DNA of 64,000 nucleotides from Bremerella cremea (GCF_003335505.1 NZ_QPEX01000011.1:372001-436000), one strand, 5' to 3'; positions 18,375 to 27,844 are shown, counted from the stretch's first letter. A program made the numbers and translations. Notes: generated by a model not told the origin, from the sequence alone.

Positions 18375-20072
18375 ATGTACAAGTTGATGCTCTGTCTGCG
18401 TTATCTCCGGACACGCTATATCGCCCTAGCGTCGATCATCAGTGTGACGCTAGGTGTGGCGACCATGGTGGTTGTCAATTCGGTGATGTCCGGCTTCTCG
18501 CACGAGATGCACGTCCGTCTACACGGCATCCTCTCGGACATCGTCATGGAAAGCCATAGCCTGGATGGTTTCTACCAGTGGCAACGGCACATGGACGAAG
18601 TGAGGCAAGTCGCCGGTGATGATATCGAAAACATGACCGTTACGGTTCATGTTCCGGCGATGCTGGATATATACCATCGCAACGAATGGCTTCCCCGCCA
18701 AGTGACGGTAATCGGCATCGACGACGAAACCTACAACAACGTCAGCGATTTCTCGAAGTATTTGAAGCACCCCAGCAATCGGGCCCAGGTCAACTTCAAC
18801 CTGAAAGACGGCGGCTACGAAGGCCCGGAAGGCTCGCCCCTTGTCGAAGCTGGCTGGGCTCATCGTAGGAGCAAAATTGCTTATCAAAAAGCACTCGAAG
18901 AAGAGATGAACCGGTTCGAGATCTTGCATCAAACAGGCCGAATGCCTGGCAAGTCGCAAAGCGATCCTTCGCAATTTGCCGCCATGCCTAGCCCGCTACA
19001 GGATCAGTCTAGCGAGCCGATCGTGCCCAAGTTTTCGGACGAGCCGGATGCTCCGCCGCTGCCTGGTCCTCCACCGGCGGAACTAGCCGAGCGAATGGCG
19101 CAGAACGAGCCTGTCGCAGGCGGGGCAGCCGAAACCGACGGAGACCCGTTCAACCAACGGCATCAGTTTTCCCAAGAGAATACCTTCGATCCGATGAAGC
19201 ATCAGTCGCCTGGCATCATTCTGGGAATGGCCGTGGCCAGCATTCGTCAACGCAATGCCGAAGGGGAAGTCAAAGATTATTTCCTCGCGGTGCCTGGCGA
19301 CGATGTGCGGCTGACGTTTCCTTCTGCCGAGAGCCCACCGCAAGCGGTGAGCGAAACGTTTACCGTGGTCGACTTTTACGAAAGCAAGATGAACGAATAC
19401 GATGCTGGCTTCGCGTTCGTGCCGCTCAGCCGCTTGCAATCGCTGCGTTACATGACCCATCCGGAACTGGGCAATGCCATCTCGACGATTCAAATTCGTT
19501 TGAAGCCAGGGGCAAACTTGACGGAAGTCACTAACCGCTTGCGAGCCGCTTTCCCGCCGCAGCAGTTTCCTTTCCGCATTCAATCGTGGAAAGACATGCA
19601 AGGCCCTTTGTTGGCTGCCGTGCAAATGGAAAAGACGATCCTAAATATCCTGCTGTTCCTGATCATTGGCGTGGCAGGCTTCGGCATCTTGGCGACGTTC
19701 TACATGATCGTGGTCGAAAAGACGAAGGACATCGGCATCCTCAAATCGCTCGGTGCGAGTGGTGGCGGGATCATGAGTATCTTCCTCGGTTACGGTTTGT
19801 CGCTAGGCATCGTGGGCTCTGGCGTGGGCTGCATTCTGGGGCTGCTCTTTGTGTGGAATATCAACCACATTGCCAAGCTGATCGAGATCATCACCGGACG
19901 CGAAGTGTTTGATCCGACGATTTACTACTTTCAAGAAATCCCCACAATTATCGAACCGATGGCGATTGTCATGGTGGTGACCGGGGCGATGTTGATTGCT
20001 GTGTTGGCCAGTGTGCTGCCAGCGATTCGCGCCGCGCGGCTGCATCCAGTGGAGGCCCTACGTTATGAGTAA
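18375..20072 (+). CDS. LolC/E-like ABC transporter permease
   Basis: A 565-residue MacB/FtsX-type permease. The first transmembrane helix lies at about 16-38 (ALASIISVTLGVATMVVV). A large periplasmic domain follows (about 40-415), with a proline-rich low-complexity insert near 195-250. Three more helices make up the FtsX core (about 425-560), ending with the conserved ARLHPVEALRYE. The ATG at 18375 follows GAAGG. The last 8 bases overlap the ATPase gene, which indicates translational coupling. LolCDE complexes extract lipoproteins from the inner membrane; that role is inferred from family resemblance. Confidence 0.85.
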   Translation: MYKLMLCLRYLRTRYIALASIISVTLGVATMVVVNSVMSGFSHEMHVRLHGILSDIVMESHSLDGFYQWQRHMDEVRQVAGDDIENMTVTVHVPAMLDIYHRNEWLPRQVTVIGIDDETYNNVSDFSKYLKHPSNRAQVNFNLKDGGYEGPEGSPLVEAGWAHRRSKIAYQKALEEEMNRFEILHQTGRMPGKSQSDPSQFAAMPSPLQDQSSEPIVPKFSDEPDAPPLPGPPPAELAERMAQNEPVAGGAAETDGDPFNQRHQFSQENTFDPMKHQSPGIILGMAVASIRQRNAEGEVKDYFLAVPGDDVRLTFPSAESPPQAVSETFTVVDFYESKMNEYDAGFAFVPLSRLQSLRYMTHPELGNAISTIQIRLKPGANLTEVTNRLRAAFPPQQFPFRIQSWKDMQGPLLAAVQMEKTILNILLFLIIGVAGFGILATFYMIVVEKTKDIGILKSLGASGGGIMSIFLGYGLSLGIVGSGVGCILGLLFVWNINHIAKLIEIITGREVFDPTIYYFQEIPTIIEPMAIVMVVTGAMLIAVLASVLPAIRAARLHPVEALRYE

Positions 20073-20889
20073 TATGATGAGCGATAGCTATCTCAGTACC
20101 TCCATCCCCACCACAAGCGTGCCACCACAACCCACCCCCTCGAAGCCGGCACCGCACATCAATACCGATCGCTTTGATACGCCTATCGAAGTTGACCGTC
20201 CGATCCTCAAGACTACGGGGCTTTATAAAAGTTACCGCAAGGGGCAGCATGTTGTCCCGGTGTTGCGAGGGGTCGATTTTGTCGCCAACGAAGGACGCGT
20301 CACGTCGATCATCGGGCAGAGCGGTTCTGGCAAAAGCACGCTGCTGCATCTGCTAGGCACACTCGATGTTCCTGATCAAGGCGAAATTTACTTCGAGGAC
20401 AAGCGAACCGACAACTTGCCGATTCGCCAACGCGACCGATTGCGCAACGGCCAGTTCGGTTTGATCTTTCAGTTCTATCACTTGCTGCCAGAGCTGACGA
20501 CGCTGGAGAACGTGCTCACTCCGGCGATGATCTCGCACGGATTTTTCAAATATTGGGCCGTCCGCAAGCAACTGCGTGAACGGGCCAAGGAAGTGCTTGA
20601 TCTGGTTGGCCTCGGGCATCGTTTAACGCACAAGCCGCGCGAACTGTCTGGCGGTGAAATGCAGCGAACGGCCATCGCCCGGGCCCTGATCAGCAACCCG
20701 AAGGTCTTGCTGGCCGACGAACCAACCGGCAACCTCGACCGACAAACGGGCCGAGAAGTGCTTGGCATCCTCCGTAAGCTGAACGAAGAACAAGGCTTGA
20801 CCATCGTGATGGTCACGCACGACCAAAGCATCGCCGACGAAGCCGACGCCATCGTCCGCCTGGCGGAAGGTTGTGTCGAGACGGTTTAG
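20065..20889 (+). CDS. LolD-like ABC transporter ATPase
   Basis: A 274-residue ATPase. The start at 20065 is chosen because GGAGG (20051-20055) lies 9 bases upstream and the gene then overlaps the permease stop. Walker A is GQSGSGKST, the signature motif LSGGEMQR, and Walker B VLLADEPTG. The closest general type is LolD/MacB. The first ~50 residues (Ser/Thr/Pro-rich) are an extension beyond the usual domain. It partners with the permease upstream. Confidence 0.9.
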   Translation: MSNMMSDSYLSTSIPTTSVPPQPTPSKPAPHINTDRFDTPIEVDRPILKTTGLYKSYRKGQHVVPVLRGVDFVANEGRVTSIIGQSGSGKSTLLHLLGTLDVPDQGEIYFEDKRTDNLPIRQRDRLRNGQFGLIFQFYHLLPELTTLENVLTPAMISHGFFKYWAVRKQLRERAKEVLDLVGLGHRLTHKPRELSGGEMQRTAIARALISNPKVLLADEPTGNLDRQTGREVLGILRKLNEEQGLTIVMVTHDQSIADEADAIVRLAEGCVETV

Positions 20890-20918
20890 GTCGAGCAGGC
20901 GAATTGCACCAGACTCGA

Positions 20919-21710
20919 CTATTCTCCCCAGTCAATCAAGCAGCCTGACAGGTTATCATCCAATTGCTTGATCACCTCGCGGCTGACGGACGTTTGCCGC
21001 AGGTTCAGGTAGAACAGCTTCTCCAGCCGAACGAGCTTCGCCGCGCCTTCGTCGTCGATTTGCGTTCCCATCAGATTAAGTCGCTCTAGCGAGTCTGGCA
21101 GGTCGTCAACTGCTGTGTTCGCGAATTGAGTAAATGATAGGTTTAGATCGGTTAATTTGGCGTTTCGCAGCCAGGGGAGGGAGGCTGGGCTAAGATGGGT
21201 ACGCTCAAGGTCCAGTTTGTCTATTTGAACTGCGGCCAAGATGCGGGCGAGGTCGCGCTCCGAAAAATTAGGAATGTGTATGGTGAGTTTCTCGATCTGA
21301 TCGAGCCGAGTGATTTCTTTGACCGCAGTTTCGATCTGCTCTCGATTCAAATTGTCATGCAGCGAGATCGATTTAATTCGTTGCCAGAATAGTTCCGTTC
21401 CGCTCTCTTGCATCCATTGCGGCGTCTGTTTGACTTCCGTAATTAAGTAGACTCCACTGCCCGGGGTGGTGCTGATGTTCTTGGCCTCGGAAAGCTGCCA
21501 TTGAATTCGAGAAGAAAAAAAGCTGTGTGGAGACAACGATTCAATCCGCTTGCCAACTTCGTCGTGAACTTGCCCCATGTGCCAAATGCTGCCCAGCCAG
21601 GCAAACAGAATGCACGCCAAGGTCATCCCCGCGATTAAGAAACGAAGCGACCAACGTAGCCGCCAGTTTCGTTTGACCGGCTGGGCCTGATCTTGTTGAG
21701 CCGATTCCAT
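20919..21710 (-). CDS. LRR membrane protein, third of three tandem paralogues
   Basis: A 263-residue protein. A basic N-terminus (RNWRLRWSLR) precedes one transmembrane helix (about 23-45). The rest contains a few degenerate leucine-rich repeats (ARLTDLNLSF-type units such as LTDLNLSFTQF and LFYLNLRQTSVS). It shares its layout and the WHMGQVHDEVGKRI segment with the next two genes, which lie upstream in the same transcription unit; the gap to the middle gene is 19 bases. The function is unknown. Confidence 0.75.
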   Translation of the reverse strand: MESAQQDQAQPVKRNWRLRWSLRFLIAGMTLACILFAWLGSIWHMGQVHDEVGKRIESLSPHSFFSSRIQWQLSEAKNISTTPGSGVYLITEVKQTPQWMQESGTELFWQRIKSISLHDNLNREQIETAVKEITRLDQIEKLTIHIPNFSERDLARILAAVQIDKLDLERTHLSPASLPWLRNAKLTDLNLSFTQFANTAVDDLPDSLERLNLMGTQIDDEGAAKLVRLEKLFYLNLRQTSVSREVIKQLDDNLSGCLIDWGE

Positions 21711-21729
21711 GGTGGCAGTTCCTGAGGGA

Positions 21730-22566
21730 TTATAGCGGAGCCCACCAAATCTGGCACCACGGCATTTTCTTTTTCAAGTCTTCAATGGCCGCTTTGCTCG
21801 TGGGAGTTCGTCGTAGCGTCAGCTCTTTCAGGTTCTCTAGCCGCACCAGCTTCTTCAGCCCATCGTCAGTAATACGAGTGCGTGTGGCATCCAAATATTC
21901 CAGCGAATCAGGTAAGTCGTCGAGGACTACATCCGAAAGATGAGTGCGAGAAAAACCGAGCCACTTCAGTTGGCTATCTCGTAAGAATGGCATCGGACGA
22001 CGACCGATAGTGGAATCGAAAACGGCAAGCGTTTCTAGATTAAATCGCTGAAACAGATGCTCTAGTTGGTCTTCTGAAACCGCGATGCCATCTAGCGAGA
22101 TCCCCTCGATATCGTCCAAGCGTTCAAGTTCCCGGAGGAAATCGTCATATTCTCCTCGTGAGCTCTTTCGAAAATAGGCGTTTTTAATGCGCTGAAAGAG
22201 CGGTTCCGCACCGATTGCGACCATCCATTCAGGGGCTTGTTTGACATCGACGTAGGCCACTTGGACATTGGCTCCAGGCGGCGTTGTTATGGTCGCCGCT
22301 GGTGACGCTAGGATGGGAACGGACTGACGCTGGGTCAGCTTCCACGAGGCATGTCCCCCAAGTTCGGCTAACTTTTCTGAGACCTCTTCGTGAAGATGCC
22401 CCATCCGCATCTGATAGCTGACCCAAGCTAAGCCAATCGCAACGAGGCCAACGAAGACAAATAGAACCCGCAACGACCAGCGAAACCGCCAGCTTCGCCT
22501 AGGGGGAATCTCTTGGCTGAGCGGCTTCTCGCTTGAATGAAGTAGCGTATCTGAATTGCTGTTCAT
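21730..22566 (-). CDS. LRR membrane protein, second of three tandem paralogues
   Basis: A 278-residue protein from the ATG at 22566. That start overlaps the TGA of the first paralogue in an ATGA arrangement, so the two are translationally coupled. The N-terminal motif RSWRFRWSLRVLFVFVG and the MRMGHLHEEV segment after the helix match its neighbours. LRR units include LEYLDATRTRITDDGL and LKELTLRRTPTS. A longer GTG-type N-terminus is possible but would run inside the preceding gene. Confidence 0.75.
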   Translation of the reverse strand: MNSNSDTLLHSSEKPLSQEIPPRRSWRFRWSLRVLFVFVGLVAIGLAWVSYQMRMGHLHEEVSEKLAELGGHASWKLTQRQSVPILASPAATITTPPGANVQVAYVDVKQAPEWMVAIGAEPLFQRIKNAYFRKSSRGEYDDFLRELERLDDIEGISLDGIAVSEDQLEHLFQRFNLETLAVFDSTIGRRPMPFLRDSQLKWLGFSRTHLSDVVLDDLPDSLEYLDATRTRITDDGLKKLVRLENLKELTLRRTPTSKAAIEDLKKKMPWCQIWWAPL

Positions 22567-23369
22567 GGTTGCTCCAAGGGATCCCACTCGATCGTGCACC
22601 AAGGCATTTTCTGTCGCAAAGCATCGATCGCCACTTCGCTCGTTGGCGTAAGGGCAAGCTTTAGGCTTACTAGATTCTTCAAGCGAACTAGCTTGGGCAG
22701 ACCATCGTCGGTGATCTTGGTGCTGGTCGCATCAAGATGGGTGAGGGTATCCGGTAGATCGTCGAGGAGTTCATCGGAAAATGGCGTGTTTGGAACGAAG
22801 AGAAAGCTCAGCTTCGTGTCCTTCAGGAAAGGTAGCCGTCGATTACCAATGGTTGTTTCTCCGATGCCGAGGCCGTTCATTTCAACTTGAGCAAGTAGAT
22901 GTTCGAGTTGCTCTTCTTGGATTGGAGTATTGGAGAGATGAACTCCTTCTATGCGGTCCAGTCGTTCGATCTCCAACAGAAACCGGGTCAGCTTTTCAGG
23001 CGACTTTTCATGGAAATAGGCGCATTCAATCCGCTGAAACGCAGGCTCTACTCCGAGTGATTGCATCCAGTCAGGGCCTGCCTTGATCTTTCGTGTTGCT
23101 ACGCCGAAATAGAATATTTGTCCTCCGCCCGGGGTTTGAGATGAATGGGGCATAATCCAGACAGTGCGAGTCAGTTTCCAGGCAACACGTCCACCAAGCT
23201 CCACAATATTGTCAGCCACATTGTCATGGAGATATCCCACCCGCATCTTATAGCCGAGCAAGCCCAGGCCAACCGCAACGAGGCCAATGAAGACAAAAAA
23301 AACTCGCAGCGACCAGCGAAACCGCCAGCTTCGCTTCTTCTTTCCAGAATCCTTAACCGACTCGTCCAT
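22563..23369 (-). CDS. LRR membrane protein, first of three tandem paralogues
   Basis: A 268-residue protein when started at the ATG at 23369; a GTG start at 23402 would add 11 residues. The helix region (RSWRFRWSLRVFFVFIGLVA) and the YKMRVGYLHDNV segment are almost those of the middle paralogue. LRR units include LTHLDATSTKITDDGL and LVSLKLALTPTS. It heads the three-gene unit. Confidence 0.75.
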   Translation of the reverse strand: MDESVKDSGKKKRSWRFRWSLRVFFVFIGLVAVGLGLLGYKMRVGYLHDNVADNIVELGGRVAWKLTRTVWIMPHSSQTPGGGQIFYFGVATRKIKAGPDWMQSLGVEPAFQRIECAYFHEKSPEKLTRFLLEIERLDRIEGVHLSNTPIQEEQLEHLLAQVEMNGLGIGETTIGNRRLPFLKDTKLSFLFVPNTPFSDELLDDLPDTLTHLDATSTKITDDGLPKLVRLKNLVSLKLALTPTSEVAIDALRQKMPWCTIEWDPLEQP

Positions 23370-23610
23370 GGTGGGCTCGTTGTGTGAAGTTGCTTTGGGC
23401 ACTACCTCGCTTGCGGTAGGCTATCGGTTGGGGGGTGGCCTGTCAAACAAGAGGGGGCCTGTGGCTCGGTACGGAGCCGACGGGAAAGAGTTCAGGCAAA
23501 CGCCTGATGCGACGCGACATGGCCAAGAGTTTGTCGCGTTATCGGAAAGAATTGGCCCACGTCGCAGTGGGTAGGCAGCGAAGGCGTGGGCATTTCGGAT
23601 TCATCGAATG

Positions 23611-24885
23611 TTAACGCAGTACGGTCACTTTCGAGCCGACCGAGAGGATTTCGTAGAGGTACTCGGAGTCAGCCGTACTCACGCTGATCGAGCCGCCTGG
23701 GCCGCCGGTGCCGTGCAAAACGACGCCTCCGTCCAAGTGAATTGCGTGGCTACCGTACGGATTCGCAGGGTCGCCTGCGGACAGCACGCGTTGGCTGGTT
23801 TGATCGAAAAACTGCGGACTGGCTTCCTTACGCAGCACTTCATGCTCGCCTGTCGGAATGACGGCGCCGTTCTCGATGGTGATGGGGAATCGACCGGCGT
23901 AGCAGCCGTCGACTTCCAGCGACAATTCGTTATGAGTCATGTCGATCTTGGCCGAGAACGGACCTTGCAAGACTTTCAGCTTCTGCCCAGGCGTCAATTG
24001 GTTGGGATCGCTGAGGCCGTTAATGCGTTGCAGTAACAGCGGCGGAACGTCGTACTGCTTGGCGATGCTTTCGAGCGTCTCGCCGCTGCCGACGGTGTAT
24101 GGCTCTTCCAGCAGGTGCCGCGTCGAGTAGGCGATTGTCCCGCCAAGCTGGTTCAGCAGCAAATTCAGTTCGTCTTTCTGAGCTGGTGTTAACTCAGGGC
24201 GATTGCGCCACGGTGTTAGTCGGCGACACGCTTCGACCAAATCATTTTGATTTAAATAGACTTCCGCTTCATCCCAATCGGTTTGGAAATCTCCCGGCGG
24301 AGGCGAACTGGCTGCCATCGAGTGCCCTGGCATCTCGGGCATGTTGCGGTTCATTCCGCCCAGGCTACTGCCATGCGAATAAACCGAGGCCAATTGCGTG
24401 TGAGTAGCATCCGGGGACGAAGGGATATGCGCTTCGCCCGAAGGAGCCAGCCCAGCAGGGTTGGCTGTTGCCGTGTTGCCAAGCGGTGGCAGATCGCTGG
24501 CGCCAGCGAATTGAGGTACGTAAGGTGTTGCTTCCTGCTCGGCGGAATGGTCGCCAGCAAGAGGGGGAGCCGTGTGTGCAGAAGGCAGAGCCGAATCGTT
24601 AGGCTGGCCAAGCTGCGGTGCGGTTGATTGAGCGCTAGCAAAGCTGGGGGACGCGCTGAGAGAATTTGCGTTGAAAGGTGGTGGGCCGGAAGATGGGGTG
24701 CCCAAGGAATTGGCGGAATCGCCTGGCATACCGACTTGCGGAAACTCAGGCAGCGACAACTCCATGTTACTGGCAGCGCTGGCAACTTCGGGCGGAACTT
24801 CTTCCGGCTGATTCAAAACGGTGTAGACGCCGTAACCAATGGCCATCAACACAATGACCATGCAAGCGGTTTTGATCGTTTCCAC
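23611..24885 (-). CDS. LysM and YkuD-fold protein with a degenerate catalytic site
   Basis: A 424-residue protein. The GTG at 24885 is chosen because AGGGAGGA (24891-24898) lies 5 bases upstream; the frame stays open to 24918. A signal anchor covers about 6-22. A long Pro/Ser/Ala-rich linker (about 30-200) follows. A LysM domain (YTVGSGETLESIAKQYDVP) begins near 270. The C-terminal part has the YkuD fold of L,D-transpeptidases (IPTGEHEVLRKE, AIHLDGGVVLHGTG). The active-site motif, normally SHGCIRM, reads GGSISVS, so the nucleophilic Cys and the Arg are absent. It may bind rather than cross-link peptidoglycan. Confidence 0.8.
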   Translation of the reverse strand: METIKTACMVIVLMAIGYGVYTVLNQPEEVPPEVASAASNMELSLPEFPQVGMPGDSANSLGTPSSGPPPFNANSLSASPSFASAQSTAPQLGQPNDSALPSAHTAPPLAGDHSAEQEATPYVPQFAGASDLPPLGNTATANPAGLAPSGEAHIPSSPDATHTQLASVYSHGSSLGGMNRNMPEMPGHSMAASSPPPGDFQTDWDEAEVYLNQNDLVEACRRLTPWRNRPELTPAQKDELNLLLNQLGGTIAYSTRHLLEEPYTVGSGETLESIAKQYDVPPLLLQRINGLSDPNQLTPGQKLKVLQGPFSAKIDMTHNELSLEVDGCYAGRFPITIENGAVIPTGEHEVLRKEASPQFFDQTSQRVLSAGDPANPYGSHAIHLDGGVVLHGTGGPGGSISVSTADSEYLYEILSVGSKVTVLR

Positions 24886-24989
24886 CTTCGTCCTCCCTGA
24901 CGATTTCGGCTCATCCACGGCAATCCATTCTGCCGATACTTGATGATGCCGAGGTGTGCTCTGACGTTATTTAACCCATCCTGAAGGTC

Positions 24990-25247
24990 ATGCACGACAG
25001 CGACGAATACGACGACGAAGACTGGACCGAAGACTACCTGGCCGAAGACCAGGAAGATACAATCGAATGCCCCGAGTGCGGAGCGGAAATCTTCGACGAT
25101 ATCGATGTCTGCCCAGTCTGTGGCCATGCGATTATCCACAGCACAAGTCCCTGGGCAGGGAAATCGTTGCCATGGGTTGTCTTGGGCCTGCTGGGCATGA
25201 TTGCCGTAATCGTTCTGATGACGTGCATCCCTCAACCGTCTGCCTAA
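24990..25247 (+). CDS. Small acidic zinc-ribbon membrane protein
   Basis: An 85-residue protein. The first 25 residues are very acidic. A zinc ribbon follows, CPECG...CPVCGHA (two CxxC pairs 14 residues apart), then one transmembrane helix (about 60-80). A GAAGG ribosome site lies upstream. Such small proteins recur in planctomycetes; the function is unknown. Confidence 0.7.
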   Translation: MHDSDEYDDEDWTEDYLAEDQEDTIECPECGAEIFDDIDVCPVCGHAIIHSTSPWAGKSLPWVVLGLLGMIAVIVLMTCIPQPSA

Positions 25248-25438
25248 GTCGGCAAACGTTCTCAGATAGTAACCAAACGCCGATTGCGAACAAAGGCCGG
25301 TTTCGTGCGGTGCTAGCTGCCCCGCTTGTTTCCCCTCCGTCATCCAGGGGGAAGGGAATCGGCATAGAGGTTGCCGAGGGGCGCCCAGGCTGAGGTTTTT
25401 GGCGGCGTATCGGCTGCTTCCCCCTCTTTCTTAGCGAA

Positions 25439-26758
25439 TCATTCCTCTTCGCCCCGAAGCCGTTTGCGATAGACTTCCACTCGTTTTTGTAGCGTCGCCT
25501 CGAAGCCACGGGGGACAGGGCGGTAGTATTCTCGGTCGATGCCAAGGTAGCTTTGGGCGGCGATGCCGTCGGGGGAGTTGTGGGCGTATTGGTAGCCTTC
25601 GCCGTGGCCAAGTTCTTTCGCCCCGCCATAGTGGGCATCGCGCAGGTGGGTGGGAACCGGTTGAACACGACCTTCGCGAATATCAGCCCTGGCCTCGCCA
25701 ATGGCGACCGTGGCGGCGTTGCTTTTCGGGGCACAGGCCAGGTAAGCAACCGTTTGCGAAAGGGTGAGTTGGCATTCCGGCAGACCGATCATCTCGCAGG
25801 CTTGCATCGCGGAAACGGCGATTGTCAGGGCGTGTGGGTCGGCGTTGCCGATGTCTTCGCTGGCCGAGATAATCAACCGCCGCGTGATGAAACGAATGTC
25901 TTCGCCCCCTTCCAGCATCTTGGCCAGCCAGTAGATCGAAGCATCGACATCGCTGCCCCGGATGCTCTTAATCAGGGCACTGGCCGTGTCGTAGTGCGTA
26001 TCGCCATCGCGGTCGTACTGCACGGCTTTGCGCTGAATGGTTTCTTCGGCTAGTTCGCGGGTGAATTGAATGGGTTTCTCGTCGCTCGAAAGAACCCCGA
26101 TTTCTAAAGCGTTCAGTGCGCGGCGAGCGTCGCCGTCGCAAACTTCTGCTAAAAACTCGGCGGCGTCGTCATGCAGTACGACATCGAACTTGCCGAGCCC
26201 ACGATGGGGATCTTTGAGCGCCGCATCAAGCACTTCGCGAATTTCTTCTGCCGATAACGGCTCAAACTGAAACACCTGGCTGCGGCTGACCAGGGCACTG
26301 TTGACCGCAAAGAAAGGGTTGCTGGTGGTGGCGCCGACCAGAATTACGATGCCATTTTCCACGTCCGGCAGCAACGCGTCTTGTTGCGACTTGTTAAAGC
26401 GGTGGATCTCGTCGATGAACAACAGCGTTTTGCGTCCACCGGTGGCGACCTCGCTTTGTGCCTCTTGCAAGACTTCGCGCAGTTCCTTGACACCAGAGGT
26501 GACGGCGTTCAGCTGACGGTAGCGGCTTTTCGTTTCGGATGCCAGCAACTGGGCGAGCGTCGTTTTGCCGCATCCAGGCGGGCCATAGAACAAAACCGAA
26601 GTCAGCCGATTCGATTTGATCAGCCGCCATAGCAGTTTGCCTTCGGCCAGGAAGTGTTTTTGTCCGAAGAATTCGTTCAGGTTACGCGGCCGCATCCGAG
26701 CCGCGAGCGGTTTGGCGCGGTCGAAGTTCTTGGTTTCGGCTTGTTCAAATAAAGACAT
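25439..26758 (-). CDS. rarA: Replication-associated recombination protein A (AAA+ ATPase)
   Basis: A 439-residue protein from the ATG at 26758 (MSLFEQAET...). The frame extends further upstream, but the family starts here. It carries the N-terminal LAARMRPRNLNEFFGQ, Walker A GPPGCGKTT, Walker B LLFIDEIHRF and the sensor region VGATTSNPFFAVNSALVSR. RarA/MgsA (yeast Mgs1, human WRNIP1) acts at stalled replication forks with SSB and the clamp loader. Length matches the family (about 445). Other candidates of the clamp-loader type are excluded by the C-terminal MgsA region. Confidence 0.95.
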   Translation of the reverse strand: MSLFEQAETKNFDRAKPLAARMRPRNLNEFFGQKHFLAEGKLLWRLIKSNRLTSVLFYGPPGCGKTTLAQLLASETKSRYRQLNAVTSGVKELREVLQEAQSEVATGGRKTLLFIDEIHRFNKSQQDALLPDVENGIVILVGATTSNPFFAVNSALVSRSQVFQFEPLSAEEIREVLDAALKDPHRGLGKFDVVLHDDAAEFLAEVCDGDARRALNALEIGVLSSDEKPIQFTRELAEETIQRKAVQYDRDGDTHYDTASALIKSIRGSDVDASIYWLAKMLEGGEDIRFITRRLIISASEDIGNADPHALTIAVSAMQACEMIGLPECQLTLSQTVAYLACAPKSNAATVAIGEARADIREGRVQPVPTHLRDAHYGGAKELGHGEGYQYAHNSPDGIAAQSYLGIDREYYRPVPRGFEATLQKRVEVYRKRLRGEEE

Positions 26759-26879
26759 CGCAAGTGCCCGCGAGCAGGGAAGGGGATCAACACCTTCCAT
26801 TGGACCCGTCACCCGGCTTTGGGGCAACCGCCAGAAAATTGGCAAAGCCGAAAAAATATTTGCCCACGCCGAAAAAGCA

Positions 26880-27033
26880 ACCTATGTTTCAAGTGTCCGG
26901 CCGAGTGGGCCCTTTCAGATGGTTGCTCCAATCGTCTGCGGTCGGACAGGGACGCCGCACGGAGCGTTAAGCAATTTCCGCGGTGTAAGCCCGACGTACG
27001 TTGATGCTTAACAAACGTACGCCGGGTTTTTTT
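26880..27033 (+). ncRNA. Candidate structured RNA between rarA and a DUF3050 gene
   Basis: A strong plus-strand terminator, CCCGACGTACGTT (26990-27002) with AACGTACGCCGGG (27014-27026) and then T7, serves no gene, because both flanking genes run on the minus strand. Upstream are further stems. TGTCCG (26894-26899) pairs with CGGACA (26943-26948). AGATGGTTG (26917-26925) pairs with CAATCGTCT (26929-26937), using two G-U pairs. CGCCGC pairs with GCGGTG near 26953-26986. 6S RNA is one candidate, since I recall it lying near rarA in some bacteria; this is not shown by the sequence. Confidence 0.4.
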
Positions 27034-27055
27034 ATTTCTTGTTTCTGGAAGGCAA

Positions 27056-27844
27056 CTAAGCCAACGCTTCCAGCATCCCGTTCCACAGCAGTCGCCGGGC
27101 TTCTAGGCTTCTTACGGCGGCATCTTCGGCGGCTTGCCATTTGTCGTCATCGTCGCCGCACAGGTGCGATAGCAGCCGATGGGCCATCGGGCCGTGTTGT
27201 TCGCCGTCGAGTTCGATGTGTCGTTCTAAGTAGAAAACGAATTTCGAAGCGGAGCCAGAGAGTTCCGCATTGACTTGCTGGACGATCTTTTGAAACACGC
27301 CTGGCAGTAGATCTTCGCGGCCGTAGGTGAAGCCAGATGCGATCGCGGGCAGGTTGTCGCTGGCGATTAGATCGAATGTGTTGGTCACGAACTGGACAAT
27401 CGAGCGAGGCAGGTCGGCTTCGTACAACGACGCCGTTACGTCGCGGCCTTGCTCGAGCCGCTGTAGAAAACGATCGAGCAGGTAGCTGTTGGCGCCGATC
27501 TGCTGCATTGAGGCCTGGTACAACTCGAAGTGGCTGCTAAAGCCCCCTTCGCCATCTTCGTCGCTCTCTTCCCCGAGGACGATCTCGTTTACCAAGCGGC
27601 GCCCGAGCTGGTTATCGGTGGGCAGCCACGGTACCTGAACGCAGGTCAGCCGAAGTTGCAGGGCCTTCAGCAGCGACATGAAGTCCCACACGGCAAAAAC
27701 GTGATACTGCATAAACGTACGCAGGGCCGCAGCGTCGCCAATTTTGGCGTAGACCGGGTGTTCGAGCAGTTCAAGCCGTTGAGGTTCGAGGACTTGTTCG
27801 ATTCGATCGAGGCGCTCCTGCGCCGCGGGAGGCATCACAATCAT
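27056..27844 (-). CDS. DUF3050 family protein
   Basis: A 262-residue protein from the ATG at 27844 (MIVMPPAAQERLD); the frame is open further upstream but the family starts about here. Marks of DUF3050 are LRTFMQYHVFAVWDFMSLLKALQ, FVTNTF, FTYGREDLLPGVF and YLERHIELDGEQHGPMA. The conserved His and Glu residues resemble haem-oxygenase-like helical folds, so a metal-binding role is likely; no activity is established. It is transcribed towards rarA. Confidence 0.82.
   Translation of the reverse strand: MIVMPPAAQERLDRIEQVLEPQRLELLEHPVYAKIGDAAALRTFMQYHVFAVWDFMSLLKALQLRLTCVQVPWLPTDNQLGRRLVNEIVLGEESDEDGEGGFSSHFELYQASMQQIGANSYLLDRFLQRLEQGRDVTASLYEADLPRSIVQFVTNTFDLIASDNLPAIASGFTYGREDLLPGVFQKIVQQVNAELSGSASKFVFYLERHIELDGEQHGPMAHRLLSHLCGDDDDKWQAAEDAAVRSLEARRLLWNGMLEALA

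Noticed and set aside
26616..27011. 131-residue plus-strand frame over the rarA start
   Set aside because: It crosses rarA and the structured region and ends within the terminator stem; no protein features.
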